From contig CAYHGE010000001.1 of assembly GCA_964355945.1 (NCBI GenBank), positions 1 to 64,000 on the forward strand: a stretch of 64,000 nucleotides of DNA, given 5' to 3'. The DNA comes from CAIVAT01 sp964355945 (lineage in GTDB: Bacteria; Bacteroidota; Bacteroidia; Bacteroidales; FEN-979). Below are positions 44,411 through 53,721 of the stretch, in pieces. How positions within the stretch are numbered: the first letter of the stretch is position 1; the number at the start of each line of letters is the position of its first letter. The translations under genes and the position numbers were made by a program. Under the pieces are notes generated by a model. That model had not been told where the DNA came from. It did not search any database and saw nothing but the letters and a program-made list of their open reading frames with translations.

Positions 44411-45031
44411 ATGGCAATAGATAAAACACCCGACCATCTCCTGAAATACCTTTTCGATCGGCTCCTTTCCTTGGTTTCACTGGTCATACTATGCCCGGTG
44501 TTGATCATGATTGCTGTTCTGATCAAACTGACTTCCAGAGGCCCGGTGTTTTTCATCCAGAAACGTGTTGGAAAAGATGGAAAATTGTTTAAAATAATCA
44601 AGTTCAGAACGATGACAGCCAACGATGGCTCAAACACGGTTACCGCCAGGAATGACCGCAGAATCACCCCGTTCGGCGGATTCCTCCGGAAGTGGAAACT
44701 GGACGAGTTACCTGAGCTGATCAACATCCTGACCGGAGAAATGAGTTTTGTCGGACCCAGACCTGATGTTCCTGGATATGCAGATTTACTGACAGGCGAC
44801 GACCGGAGGATTCTCACCCTTCGCCCCGGAATCACCGGGCCGGCTTCGCTGAAGTATTACAATGAAGAGGAGATCCTCGCCGGGGTTGATAATCCCAGGG
44901 AATATAACGATCAGATCATTTTTCCGGATAAAGTAAGGATAAACCTGAGATATCTTGAAAGGTGCTCATTGCCGGAAGATATCAAAATTATTTTCTATAC
45001 AATTTTACGTAAACAGGATTATGAGTACTAA
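44411..45031 (+). CDS. Bacterial sugar transferase (PglC-like phosphoglycosyl transferase)
   Basis: 206 residues, the compact form without the large N-terminal membrane domain. It would place the first sugar phosphate on undecaprenyl phosphate. It has one re-entrant hydrophobic helix (about 10-35) and the catalytic FKIIKFRTM, followed by DELPELINILTGEMSFVGPRPDVP, where Asp-Glu and the RPD motif are conserved. It is the first gene of the surface-polysaccharide locus and overlaps the next gene by 11 bases. Confidence 0.93.
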   Translation: MAIDKTPDHLLKYLFDRLLSLVSLVILCPVLIMIAVLIKLTSRGPVFFIQKRVGKDGKLFKIIKFRTMTANDGSNTVTARNDRRITPFGGFLRKWKLDELPELINILTGEMSFVGPRPDVPGYADLLTGDDRRILTLRPGITGPASLKYYNEEEILAGVDNPREYNDQIIFPDKVRINLRYLERCSLPEDIKIIFYTILRKQDYEY

Positions 45032-46160
45032 GATATGGCTGTCGCCTCCCCACATGAGTGGTTTGGAAGAAAAATACATCAGGGAGGCCTTTGAGACCAA
45101 CTGGATCGCACCACTCGGGCCCAATGTGGATAAATTTGAGCTGGCATTGTCACAATACCTTGATGGCAATCATGTCACCGCACTGAGTTCAGGAACTGCC
45201 GCGGTACACCTAGCGCTGGTACTTTTGGGTGTGAAACAAGGCGATGAGGTTATTGCAGCAGATTTCACATTCACTGCCACCGTCAACCCGATCCTTTACC
45301 AGGGCGCAGTACCGGTGCTTGTTGACAGCGAAATGCAAACCTGGAACATGGATCCGGAACTGCTTGAAACAGCCATCGTCGACCGGATAAAAAATCACAA
45401 TGTAAAACCAAAGGCGATCATCTTCGTTGATATCTATGGCATGCCTGCCAGGATTGATGAACTTCTGGCCATATCGGCAAAATATGATATCCCGCTGATC
45501 GAAGACGCCGCCGAGTCATTGGGTAGTAGGTATAAAGGAAGACATTGTGGCACTTTTGGCGAAATGGGAATCCTCTCTTTCAATGGCAATAAAATCATCA
45601 CAACTTCCGGTGGAGGCGCCCTGGTTGCAGGGAACCGTGATTACACCGACCATGCAAAATTCCTTGCATCCCAGGCCAAAGAAAACACCCTGCATTTTGA
45701 ACATAAATTACTTGGGTACAATTACAGGATGAGCAATGTGCTGGCCGGTATCGGACGCGGCCAGGCGGAAGTTCTGGAAGACCGGGTCACCGCCCACAGG
45801 AACAACTATCACCGTTACCGTGAACTGTTGTCAGATATTCAAGGTCTTGTTTTCCAGGATGAGCCGGATGAAGACTATTTTTCCAACTACTGGCTGACCT
45901 CCATACTTATCAATGAACCTGATGCACATTTTAATGCCGGATCGGTCATCAGTGTGCTGGGTGCTGATAATATTGATTCACGGCCGCTGATGAAGCCAAT
46001 GCATTTGCAGGAAGTATTTAAAAGCTACCCGGCTTACCTTAATGGCAATTCGGAACATCTGTTTAACTATGGATTGTGCCTGCCTTCCGGATCAAATCTG
46101 AAAGATGAGGATGTTGAACGGATTGTGAATGGAATCAAGGCTGTTCGTGGCAAAAAGTAA
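45021..46160 (+). CDS. DegT/DnrJ/EryC1/StrS aminotransferase (PglE-like)
   Basis: About 379 residues. PLP-dependent transamination of a UDP-4-keto sugar is expected. IWLSPPHMSGLEEKYIREAF begins as PglE-type enzymes do. The PLP lysine is in FNGNKIITTSGGGALV near residue 190; the phosphate-binding SSGTAAVHLAL is near 60. The ATG at 45021 overlaps the end of the sugar-transferase gene by 11 bases, so they are coupled. Together with a FlaA1/PglF-like dehydratase (14.7-16.6 kb) this would supply a 4-amino-4,6-dideoxy sugar such as bacillosamine precursors; no PglD acetyltransferase is visible. Confidence 0.92.
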   Translation: MSTKIWLSPPHMSGLEEKYIREAFETNWIAPLGPNVDKFELALSQYLDGNHVTALSSGTAAVHLALVLLGVKQGDEVIAADFTFTATVNPILYQGAVPVLVDSEMQTWNMDPELLETAIVDRIKNHNVKPKAIIFVDIYGMPARIDELLAISAKYDIPLIEDAAESLGSRYKGRHCGTFGEMGILSFNGNKIITTSGGGALVAGNRDYTDHAKFLASQAKENTLHFEHKLLGYNYRMSNVLAGIGRGQAEVLEDRVTAHRNNYHRYRELLSDIQGLVFQDEPDEDYFSNYWLTSILINEPDAHFNAGSVISVLGADNIDSRPLMKPMHLQEVFKSYPAYLNGNSEHLFNYGLCLPSGSNLKDEDVERIVNGIKAVRGKK

Positions 46161-46161
46161 A

Positions 46162-47046
46162 TTACCAGGCTCCCCTGATTCGTTTGAACCGCTCCTTCAA
46201 GCGGGATAATGTGCCGGTAACAGGCATTGAAACCGGTCCGGTGAATTTCTGACCCGATTTCAGCCAGGATTGAGTGAATGTTCTGGAGGAAATTCCCCAT
46301 TTTAGCAGAAAGGTCTTCCTGCCAGCGTTCCTTTTTATTCTTTTGGTCGATTTTGACCCGAAGTGATAAACAAGACTGTCACCTTTCCCTTTAAAGTGCC
46401 TGACGCCAGCCTCATACAGTTTTCTCGCAAAATCAGGATCGGAGTACATTCCCGGGCTAAACTCGATGCTCAGCCCGCCAACCATATCCCACAAATCACG
46501 ATGCACGACATTAGGCGGCCATGTGCTGCCGCTCCAGTCTGGGATGGTTAATCCTTTGTGATCCTTAAGCAGATTCTCCTCTTTAAAAGTCTGGATGTCC
46601 CTTCCATAGTCGCGAACTACCACGCAAGGGTTCCCGGTATCCTGCGGCTCAATCATGGTGCATGAAAGCATGAAGCTTTTATGCCCGATGCTCTTTATCT
46701 CCCTGTCAAGGTTCAGGTCCCAGTCGGGCAGTAAATACATGTCATCATTGGCATACACCACATAATCGGATTTGATCAGCGACCTGGCGATGTTGAGCCC
46801 ATAGCAGATTCCGATGTTCTTTCCGGCATGAACAAAGTCAAGGCCCTCCTGTTGCTTTACCCAATCCAGGGTTCCGTCGGCACCTTCGTTGATGATGATG
46901 ATCAGCTGGTTGTCGAAATGAGAATTTTCCTTTATGCTTCGAATGCATAGTTTGAGATATTCAAGGTTGTTCCAGGAAGGGATGAGCATGCAAAAAGGGT
47001 AGGCCGCATTGCTGCTTCGATTGGATTTTACAATGTTGTCAACCAT
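46162..47046 (-). CDS. Glycosyltransferase family 2
   Basis: 294 residues. GT-A fold: CMLIPSWNNLEYLKLCIRSI at the start, DFVHAGKNIGICYGLNIA, and the metal site YANDDMY (about 97-103). Rhamnosyl- and other LPS-chain transferases look like this, but the donor is not predictable. It overlaps the upstream gene by 8 bases and is the last gene of a minus-strand run of four (50117 to 46162). It faces the aminotransferase gene with one base between stops. Confidence 0.87.
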   Translation of the reverse strand: MVDNIVKSNRSSNAAYPFCMLIPSWNNLEYLKLCIRSIKENSHFDNQLIIIINEGADGTLDWVKQQEGLDFVHAGKNIGICYGLNIARSLIKSDYVVYANDDMYLLPDWDLNLDREIKSIGHKSFMLSCTMIEPQDTGNPCVVVRDYGRDIQTFKEENLLKDHKGLTIPDWSGSTWPPNVVHRDLWDMVGGLSIEFSPGMYSDPDFARKLYEAGVRHFKGKGDSLVYHFGSKSTKRIKRNAGRKTFLLKWGISSRTFTQSWLKSGQKFTGPVSMPVTGTLSRLKERFKRIRGAW

Positions 47047-47806
47047 TTTCTTCCTTTCCTTTTCGTTGAAGGTCCATCAGGCAGGCATATTTCATGAATA
47101 CGGTCAATGCGGAAATCCGTGCAATCAGGAAGCCATCGTAACCATCCCTGAAACCCTGCTTCAGAAAATAGAGCTTCAAAAAAGTCAATCCCGGCTTGAA
47201 TAAAATCTTAATAATACTGCTTCGTTTACCTGCAGCATAAAGCGCATTGGCCGACATCGCCGCGAATTTTTTTTGCTGAAGAAGATGTCCGTCAAGTGTG
47301 TAAAAAGAATAATGAAGCAGATCGCCGTTCAAATGCCCGATGACAGCGCCTTTGTCGAGAAGGATTTTTTCATGAACAATGTTATCATCCCATTTGCCTT
47401 TGCTGATATCCCACAACCTGAGTTTTGTGTCAGGGTACCAGGCATGATGGATCCATTTGCCGCAATAGTTGGTCAGGCGGTTCATCGTATAACCATCGGC
47501 ATTCGGGCTCTGTTTGACAGCCAGGATCGATTTTGTCAATTCCGGCGAAAGCGCTTCGTCTGCATCGAGAGAGAGCACCAGCTGATGTTTTGCCTGAAGG
47601 ATGCCAAAGTTCTTCTGCTCACTGTAGCCTTCAAATGGACGTTCAAATAGTCGAACCCCGAATTTCAGGCAGATTTCCCGGGTCCGGTCGGTGGAAAATG
47701 AGTCAACAACAACGATCTCATCAGCAATACCTTGCATTGACACAAGACACCTTTCAATGTTTTTTTCTTCATTGAACGTGATAATAACTGCCGAAATTTT
47801 TGCCAT
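47039..47806 (-). CDS. Glycosyltransferase family 2 (WaaE/KdtX-like)
   Basis: About 255 residues. It begins MAKISAVIITFNEEKNIERCL, has VVDSFSTDRT and the DxD site LSLDADEAL, and FGVRLFERPFEGYSEQKNFG, which is the pattern of the WaaE/KdtX LPS-core glucosyltransferase group. The C-terminal third is hydrophobic in places (LFKPGLTFLKLYFLKQGF), consistent with membrane association. The start at 47806 is one of two adjacent ATGs. It overlaps the next gene by 8 bases. Confidence 0.9.
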   Translation of the reverse strand: MAKISAVIITFNEEKNIERCLVSMQGIADEIVVVDSFSTDRTREICLKFGVRLFERPFEGYSEQKNFGILQAKHQLVLSLDADEALSPELTKSILAVKQSPNADGYTMNRLTNYCGKWIHHAWYPDTKLRLWDISKGKWDDNIVHEKILLDKGAVIGHLNGDLLHYSFYTLDGHLLQQKKFAAMSANALYAAGKRSSIIKILFKPGLTFLKLYFLKQGFRDGYDGFLIARISALTVFMKYACLMDLQRKGKEENG

Positions 47807-47838
47807 CATCAGGTTAGATGTAATTTGCAAATATCAGG

Positions 47839-49092
47839 TTAATCCGGGTCAACTCCACCCATGCTGAACAAAAGTGTGTTGAAAAAGAGATAAAAAACAA
47901 CGCCTTCCTGCCTTTCGAACATCGATTCAAAAAACATGCTGATCCCGAAGATGAATAAAAAAGCAAAATAGAGATAGTTTTCCCGTTTCAATGCCAGGAT
48001 TGCCGGGGCAATGATCATGGTCAGCAGCACGAGCAACCCGGCCAGTCCGATCGCAATCAGAGTTTGAACATACTGATTATGGGCATTCAGGTAGTGTTTT
48101 AACGCCCCCATGGCATCACTCTTGTTGTACTCCTCCGTCAATTTATCCCTGATATCCCCTGTACCGACTCCGAAGAGGAAATTTTGCCTGATGATCTCTT
48201 TGGATGATTTCCAGATGAGTACGCGATCTCCGGTGCTTCTACCTGCATTGACTGTTGTATCCGCAGAAGCAATATCCTGTTTTGCCTGGGAGATCCTGCC
48301 TGCAGCTGTTGGAAATACGATCAGAAAAAGAATGAAGACCGCCACAGCGACTGCGCCGAAACCCATTCCGGCGTGCCATCTTTTATATTTGAATATCAGT
48401 ATGGCAATATAAAATCCAACGACGCTAAGCCACACCAGCAGGCCTGCTTTTGAACTGAGCAGAACAACCATCAGGGTGAAAAACAGCAGGACGGCAATAT
48501 GCATTGCCATATTGGGAAATCCATGCACGCTCTTACGGATAAAAACAAAATAGATGATGTTTGACAATGCAAACACCAGGTACATGGCATAATAGCTGGG
48601 ATGAAAATTCCAGCCAAGAGAGGTGTAATAAAACGCTCCTGCCTCGTGAATGAAAATGCTTTGATAAACTGCCCGCCCGATCAGGATCAGGCTTCCTGCA
48701 ATGCACCCGGCACCGAAGGAGCGCAGGACAAGCCCGGTCTCTTTTGCACTGAATGCCGGAATTTCCGAAGTGGCAAAAATTAAGGGGAAAATGAGCATGG
48801 ACAATTTCAACTCCAGGTCTTCCCGCGCATATTGAAAATTCGTAGTATGAATGAGTCCGATAAGGTACAGGAAGTAAAGAAATGAAAATGAGAATATTAA
48901 GGTCCGTTGTTTCTCCTTGAAAATCAAAGGGACTGTTTTGATATACTCTCCCGCAACAAGCCAGTTCAGAACAAGCAGTATGATCATCAGCGGCAACAAC
49001 TCTTTCCAGACAGGAATCGCAAATGCAATCGCCATGGAAAGCGAGAGAAATATGTTCCTGTGGATCGATTTTGCTTTATCCCTTATGATCAC
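47839..49092 (-). CDS. O-antigen ligase/polymerase family membrane protein
   Basis: 417 residues with about eleven transmembrane segments. The large periplasmic loop (about 265-345) carries GDRVLIWKSSKEIIRQNFLFGVGTGD and LNAHNQYVQTLIAIG, the Wzy_C (WaaL/Wzy) motif with its conserved His. It may polymerise the repeat unit or ligate it to lipid A core; sequence alone does not decide. The start codon is GTG at 49092, overlapping the stop of the preceding gene as GTGA. Confidence 0.9.
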   Translation of the reverse strand: MIIRDKAKSIHRNIFLSLSMAIAFAIPVWKELLPLMIILLVLNWLVAGEYIKTVPLIFKEKQRTLIFSFSFLYFLYLIGLIHTTNFQYAREDLELKLSMLIFPLIFATSEIPAFSAKETGLVLRSFGAGCIAGSLILIGRAVYQSIFIHEAGAFYYTSLGWNFHPSYYAMYLVFALSNIIYFVFIRKSVHGFPNMAMHIAVLLFFTLMVVLLSSKAGLLVWLSVVGFYIAILIFKYKRWHAGMGFGAVAVAVFILFLIVFPTAAGRISQAKQDIASADTTVNAGRSTGDRVLIWKSSKEIIRQNFLFGVGTGDIRDKLTEEYNKSDAMGALKHYLNAHNQYVQTLIAIGLAGLLVLLTMIIAPAILALKRENYLYFAFLFIFGISMFFESMFERQEGVVFYLFFNTLLFSMGGVDPD

Positions 49093-50117
49093 CTTGTGTG
49101 TGCTATGGTTTTGATTTCCTGATGCAAGATAAGGAATTTGACAATACCGCGTAAATAGCCCCAGCCATAAGCGAGATGGATCAGGAAAAATAGCCAGGGA
49201 AGAAACAGCAACAGGCCAAACCGTTTGGCATCGCGGGCCACTTTGAGAGAAAAGGATAGATCTGCAAGAATGTAGACACCCATGCCCAGGACAAAAAGTG
49301 CTGCGGCAACATTGCTGATCGTGGCCAATGGAATAAATGTAAGTAAAAACAGAACGAAAATAAACGGCACCAGTTGCCTGATGGTAGTCGGCTTCCCTAT
49401 TTTCATGGATACAAAGGGTTTAAACAACCCATATTGGTAAAACATCTTCCTGATCGATTTCACCGATCCCCGGGTGTAATAGGTGACAAAAATATCGGGG
49501 ATGAGATAAATGGTTCCCCCGTTTTTCACCAGCCTCGCATTGAATTCATCATCCTGGTTGCGTAGCAACGTTTCATCGAACAGGCCGATCCGGTCAAAAA
49601 CCGATCGTTTGTAGCATCCGAATGTAACGGTGTCCACCTGTTTGATTGTTTTTGAGCCAATCCGGAAATGTGCATTGCCCACGCCAAAAGAACAGGATAG
49701 CGCCTGTGATATGGCCAATGCCCTGAGCGACGCATCCGGTGGCCGGGATACAAGCAATCCACCGACATTGTCGGCATCCAGCATTAATGTGGCTTTTATC
49801 AGGGAGGAGATGTAATCGGCAGGATATTCGGCATGCGAACCAAGTATGATGATGAATTTGCCTTTTGACTGCCGGATTCCCATGTTCAACGCGAAGGGAA
49901 CATACTGTTTTTCATTATGCAGGAGCTGAATAAAAGGGTGGTTTGCAGCATATTTCCGAATGATTTCAGGTGTTTTGTCTTTGCTGTTTCCATCTGCGGC
50001 AAACACCTCCATCCTGTCGTGGGGATAGTCCTGTGCGATCAGGTTTTCCAGGATGGTTCCGATGAACTTCTCCTCGTTAAAACATGGGATTATTACAGTA
50101 ACAAAAGGTTGTGTCAT
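49089..50117 (-). CDS. Membrane-associated glycosyltransferase family 2
   Basis: 342 residues. The GT-A domain is in the first 220: PFVTVIIPCFNEEKFIGTIL, FAADGNSKDKTPEI, and DDEFNARLVKNGG near 195. Three hydrophobic segments follow (about 245-265, 268-288, 300-325). This is the architecture of exopolysaccharide chain transferases such as ExoA. It is the first gene of the minus-strand unit of four. A 191-base gap to the divergent flippase gene holds a promoter box for the latter. Confidence 0.88.
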   Translation of the reverse strand: MTQPFVTVIIPCFNEEKFIGTILENLIAQDYPHDRMEVFAADGNSKDKTPEIIRKYAANHPFIQLLHNEKQYVPFALNMGIRQSKGKFIIILGSHAEYPADYISSLIKATLMLDADNVGGLLVSRPPDASLRALAISQALSCSFGVGNAHFRIGSKTIKQVDTVTFGCYKRSVFDRIGLFDETLLRNQDDEFNARLVKNGGTIYLIPDIFVTYYTRGSVKSIRKMFYQYGLFKPFVSMKIGKPTTIRQLVPFIFVLFLLTFIPLATISNVAAALFVLGMGVYILADLSFSLKVARDAKRFGLLLFLPWLFFLIHLAYGWGYLRGIVKFLILHQEIKTIAHTR

Positions 50118-50293
50118 GAAAAATGAATATGTTAAAACCCCCAGCTAATAAAATTTAAGATTCACCCTGTAAATTTATAACTTATTTTCAGACCCTTCCT
50201 GTCTGGTCAGATATTCAGACGACAACGCTTACCTGTATCAGGAAAAACCATGCTCAATTTGATGCTGCAACCATGGCGGATAGTTTTTTTTCA

Positions 50294-50301
50294 TAAATTT
50301 G
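50294..50301 (+). promoter_or_regulatory. -7 box for the flippase gene, very short leader
   Basis: TAAATTTG ends 7 bases before the ATG at 50309. It would give a transcript starting at or a few bases before the start codon. Confidence 0.4.
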
Positions 50302-50308
50302 ACTTTTT

Positions 50309-51595
50309 ATGAAAAGACCCATCTTAAAGAGATCCGAATTTCTTACCCATACTTTTCAATTGCTCATCGGGACTTCGGTGGTCCAGGTGTTGGGTTTTCT
50401 CCTTCAACCGGTATTAAGCCGGCTATACACACCGGCTGACTATGCAGTTTATGGCGTTTTTATTACCCTGTTGAACTGGCTTGAGGTCGTCGCCACCGGC
50501 AGGTATGAACTGGCAACAGTGATCCCAAAACATGACAAGGATGCGATAAATCTCATAGCCGGAACAAGCCTGCTGTCATTACTCGTCGCCATACTCACGT
50601 TTGCCGCTGTTGTTTTTTTCGGACCAACGATCTGCGAATTATTCAAGGTGCCGGCACTCTTGCCCTATCTGTACCTTTTGCCCTTTACCCTGCTGGCATG
50701 GTCCGTGTCAAAAATGCTGAATAGCTGGCTTGTCAGAAAGGAGGCGTTTAAAGCGTTTTCCGTCAATAAGGTAGTTCAGAAAGGCAGCGAATTCAGCACC
50801 TCCATCACCTTTGGATTCGTATCGTTCCATAGCGGTTTGATCCTGGGTGATTTTATTGGCCGGACGATGCTGCTCCTTGTCTCGATCCGGCAAAGCATCC
50901 GTTACGGTGCCAGCTTATCCATGATCACTTCCCGGGAGATGTTGCAGGCACTGAAGCGATTTAGCCGCTATCCATTGTATAATACGGTACCGGCCTTACT
51001 CAATACAACAGCCACCCTGCTGCCTGTATTTTACATGAGTTCCAGGTACCCTGGAGATGCAGCAGGAAATTTTATTTTTTCCAGGATGATTCTTCTGGTT
51101 CCGATCTCCTTTTTATCATTCGCGATTTCACAGGTGCTCCTGCAGAAAGTTGCCAAGAACAGAATCAACAACTTATCAGTGCTAACCGAAATAAAATTTC
51201 TGGTTAAATATCTTGGGTTGACCGGGCTGGCAATCATGGTTGTTTTTATGATTGGCGCTCCCTGGATATTTTCTTTCATTTTCGGGAAAAGCTGGCTGCT
51301 TGCAGGAGTGTTTTCACAGGTCATGGTGGTTTCTTATGCCATTCAGTTTCTCGTTTCTCCGATGAGCAGTGCATTGGCTGCGATGGAGAAAATAAAATTA
51401 TACAGTATCTGGCAGACTTGTTACTTTTTAGCCATTGGCAGCCTTTTCTTTGTCAGGGACATCACAGCGATCCGTTTCATTTTCCTCCTTACATTTGTGG
51501 AGGCATTGTCATACCTGGCTTATCTGGGACTCATTCTCTGGGGAGTGAGGAAATATGAACATTCAATTAAAATAATGGCTCAGAACCATCCATGA
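50309..51595 (+). CDS. Oligosaccharide flippase (Wzx-like)
   Basis: 428 residues with about twelve membrane segments and no large loops, as in the Wzx/MOP family that moves undecaprenyl-linked repeat units across the inner membrane. It starts TFQLLIGTSVVQVLGFLLQPVLSRLYTPADYAVYGVF, the conserved first helices. The C-terminus includes QFLVSPMSSALAAMEK. It overlaps the next gene by 4 bases (ATGA). It leads a plus-strand unit of six genes to 56938. Confidence 0.93.
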   Translation: MKRPILKRSEFLTHTFQLLIGTSVVQVLGFLLQPVLSRLYTPADYAVYGVFITLLNWLEVVATGRYELATVIPKHDKDAINLIAGTSLLSLLVAILTFAAVVFFGPTICELFKVPALLPYLYLLPFTLLAWSVSKMLNSWLVRKEAFKAFSVNKVVQKGSEFSTSITFGFVSFHSGLILGDFIGRTMLLLVSIRQSIRYGASLSMITSREMLQALKRFSRYPLYNTVPALLNTTATLLPVFYMSSRYPGDAAGNFIFSRMILLVPISFLSFAISQVLLQKVAKNRINNLSVLTEIKFLVKYLGLTGLAIMVVFMIGAPWIFSFIFGKSWLLAGVFSQVMVVSYAIQFLVSPMSSALAAMEKIKLYSIWQTCYFLAIGSLFFVRDITAIRFIFLLTFVEALSYLAYLGLILWGVRKYEHSIKIMAQNHP

Positions 51596-52749
51596 TACCA
51601 AACATTGAACCCGGACATCCGATAAAAGTCTGTCATATTTCGACGGTTCATTCTGCCTTTGATGATCGCATTTTCTACAAGGAGTGCAGGTCACTGGCGG
51701 CAAATGGCTATGATGTGAGTCTGGTTGTTCAGCACGACCGCGATGAAGTTGTTGACGGGGTCCACATTCTGGCGCTTCCTCACGCCACCGGAAGAGTTCA
51801 GCGGTTGCTGATCAATTCGGTAAGGGCTTTTCTCAGGGGAATGAATTCGGGAGCCAGGCTAATCCATTTTCACGATCCCGAACTGATCCTGATCGGCCTT
51901 TTGTTCCGGATTTGTGGCAGGAAAGTCATTTATGACATTCATGAACTCGTTTATTACCATTTTGATCAGAAAGAGTGGCTTCACCCTGTTGTTCGTTTTT
52001 TTGTGAAGATCGGCTATCGGTTCTTTGAAAGACTTGCAGTCATGTTCTTTAACAAGATTATTTTAGTGGTTGATGATGATTCGTTCAGGGATTATTTTAC
52101 CAGGAGTTATCCCTCGTGGCTTGGAAAATTCACCTACATCCACAATTTCTGCATGATTTCGATGATCGACCAGACTGTCCCTGCCGATTTTAACAAAGAT
52201 GGCAAAGTGCTTATTTATGCTGGCGGATTAACACGGATCAGGGGAATCCGGGAGGTTATTCAGGCCATCGACCGGATGAACAACCCGCCTTGTTTTCTGC
52301 TTTTTGGCCAATGGTCGGATGATGACTACCGGGAAACCTGTGTGGCAGAACCCGGCTGGCGAAATGTCAGGGAAATGGGATTTAAACGGCTGGAAGAGGT
52401 TTATCCATACATGAAAGTGGCCGACCTGGGAATTGCACTGCTTTACCCGATGAAAAACTACCTGACCAGCCTGCCCGTCAAAGCGTTTGAATATATGGCC
52501 TGTTCACTGCCAATCCTGATGTCGGATTTCCCTTTCTGGCAAAGAACCTTTGAGGGAAGTTCCTGGTTTGCAGATCCTTATAGTGTAACGTCCATCCAGG
52601 CTGCACTGGAAGAGATACTTGCAGATGAGAAATCGATGGAAAAGAGGGGGAAAACAGGCCGTGAAATGGTTGAAGAGCGTTTCTCATGGGAGGCTGAAGC
52701 AAAACGACTCCTGGAATGTTACGGCAAGATATTAAATGGAACAATTTGA
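51592..52749 (+). CDS. Glycosyltransferase family 4
   Basis: 385 residues, GT-B fold. Seen are KVCHISTVHSAFDDRIFYKECRSLAANGYDV at the start, IHFHDPELILIG, VIYDIHELVYYHF, YAGGLTRIRGIREVI at the start of the C-terminal domain, and SLPVKAFEYMACSLPILMSDFPFW with the donor-binding Glu. The C-terminal WEAEAKRLLECYGKI is typical. ATGA overlap with the flippase implies coupled translation. The donor sugar is unknown. Confidence 0.93.
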   Translation: MIPNIEPGHPIKVCHISTVHSAFDDRIFYKECRSLAANGYDVSLVVQHDRDEVVDGVHILALPHATGRVQRLLINSVRAFLRGMNSGARLIHFHDPELILIGLLFRICGRKVIYDIHELVYYHFDQKEWLHPVVRFFVKIGYRFFERLAVMFFNKIILVVDDDSFRDYFTRSYPSWLGKFTYIHNFCMISMIDQTVPADFNKDGKVLIYAGGLTRIRGIREVIQAIDRMNNPPCFLLFGQWSDDDYRETCVAEPGWRNVREMGFKRLEEVYPYMKVADLGIALLYPMKNYLTSLPVKAFEYMACSLPILMSDFPFWQRTFEGSSWFADPYSVTSIQAALEEILADEKSMEKRGKTGREMVEERFSWEAEAKRLLECYGKILNGTI

Positions 52750-52752
52750 ATT

Positions 52753-53721
52753 ATGATGGAAGCCAGAGAACTATTGACCGGGGAGATCGCAACGTATCAA
52801 CAGGTGTGGAGCCAGCATGGATCGTTGTTCGCCGATCCGGACTGGGCACAGTGTTTTGGCTCCGACATTAAACTGTGTGGGATTTTTAATGGCAATAACG
52901 ACCTGATCGGCGGATTTCTTTTTTCAAAATCAGACATGAAAGGGTATCCCTACCATACAAACGCACCATTTACCCCGTCAATTGCCTTATTTTATCATAA
53001 TCCCGCCGAAAATCCCTCCAACCGGCTTGGCACTGACAAGGAAATTCTTGATGCGGTAGCTAGATTTTTCCGCCAATTCAGGTTACCGATTCAACGGTTT
53101 TGCCTCCCGGTCAAAGTAAAAGACATGCAACCGTTTAACTGGCTTGGTTTCAAGGTTATTCCTCACCTTACCTATTGGATTGACCTCCAAAAACCAGAGA
53201 CGGAACTTTATGCCAATCTTTCAGCAAAGCTTCGAAACAATATTAAAAAGGCAAAAACAGACGGAGTTGTATTGAGACAAATATTAGATTATCAGCTATG
53301 TGAGCCAATGCTGATGAGTACCTACTCCCGCAATAAAATCGGGGTAGAACATGAATATGTGAGGAATATACTTTTCAAATTTGCTCATCCCGGCAATAGC
53401 TTTGCTTTTGGCGCATTTAAGGATGAAGAGATGATCGCCATCTCCTTCTTCCTGTATGATAAACATACCGCCTATTATATCTTCGGAGGCTTCAATGAGG
53501 CTTCAAAGCATGAGGGCGCCGGGGCCTGGTCGATTTGGGAAGGTATCTGTTATGCAAAATCAAAGGGGTTGACCCTGTTTGACTTTGAAGGATCCATGAT
53601 CCCCAGGATTGAAAAGTATTTCAGGGGATTTGGCGGAGAAATTGCAAACTATTTTACCATAAACCGGGCTCCTTTCCTCATGGAGGTTATCCTGAAGTTA
53701 TTTAAAAGAGGTCTGTTCTGA
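52753..53721 (+). CDS. FemAB/GNAT-type acyl- or aminoacyltransferase
   Basis: 322 residues. The central LSAKLRNNIKKAKTDGVVLR (about 155-174) and AIFSFF-like FAFGAFKDEEMIAISFFLYDK with GAGAWSIWEGICYAKSKGLTLFDFEGS match the FemAB-like GNAT_acetyltransferase_6 fold. Members transfer amino acids to peptidoglycan stems or acyl groups to sugars. In a polysaccharide locus, sugar decoration is more likely. The stop TGA and the ATG of the MBOAT gene overlap as TGATG, so they are coupled. Confidence 0.82.
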   Translation: MMEARELLTGEIATYQQVWSQHGSLFADPDWAQCFGSDIKLCGIFNGNNDLIGGFLFSKSDMKGYPYHTNAPFTPSIALFYHNPAENPSNRLGTDKEILDAVARFFRQFRLPIQRFCLPVKVKDMQPFNWLGFKVIPHLTYWIDLQKPETELYANLSAKLRNNIKKAKTDGVVLRQILDYQLCEPMLMSTYSRNKIGVEHEYVRNILFKFAHPGNSFAFGAFKDEEMIAISFFLYDKHTAYYIFGGFNEASKHEGAGAWSIWEGICYAKSKGLTLFDFEGSMIPRIEKYFRGFGGEIANYFTINRAPFLMEVILKLFKRGLF

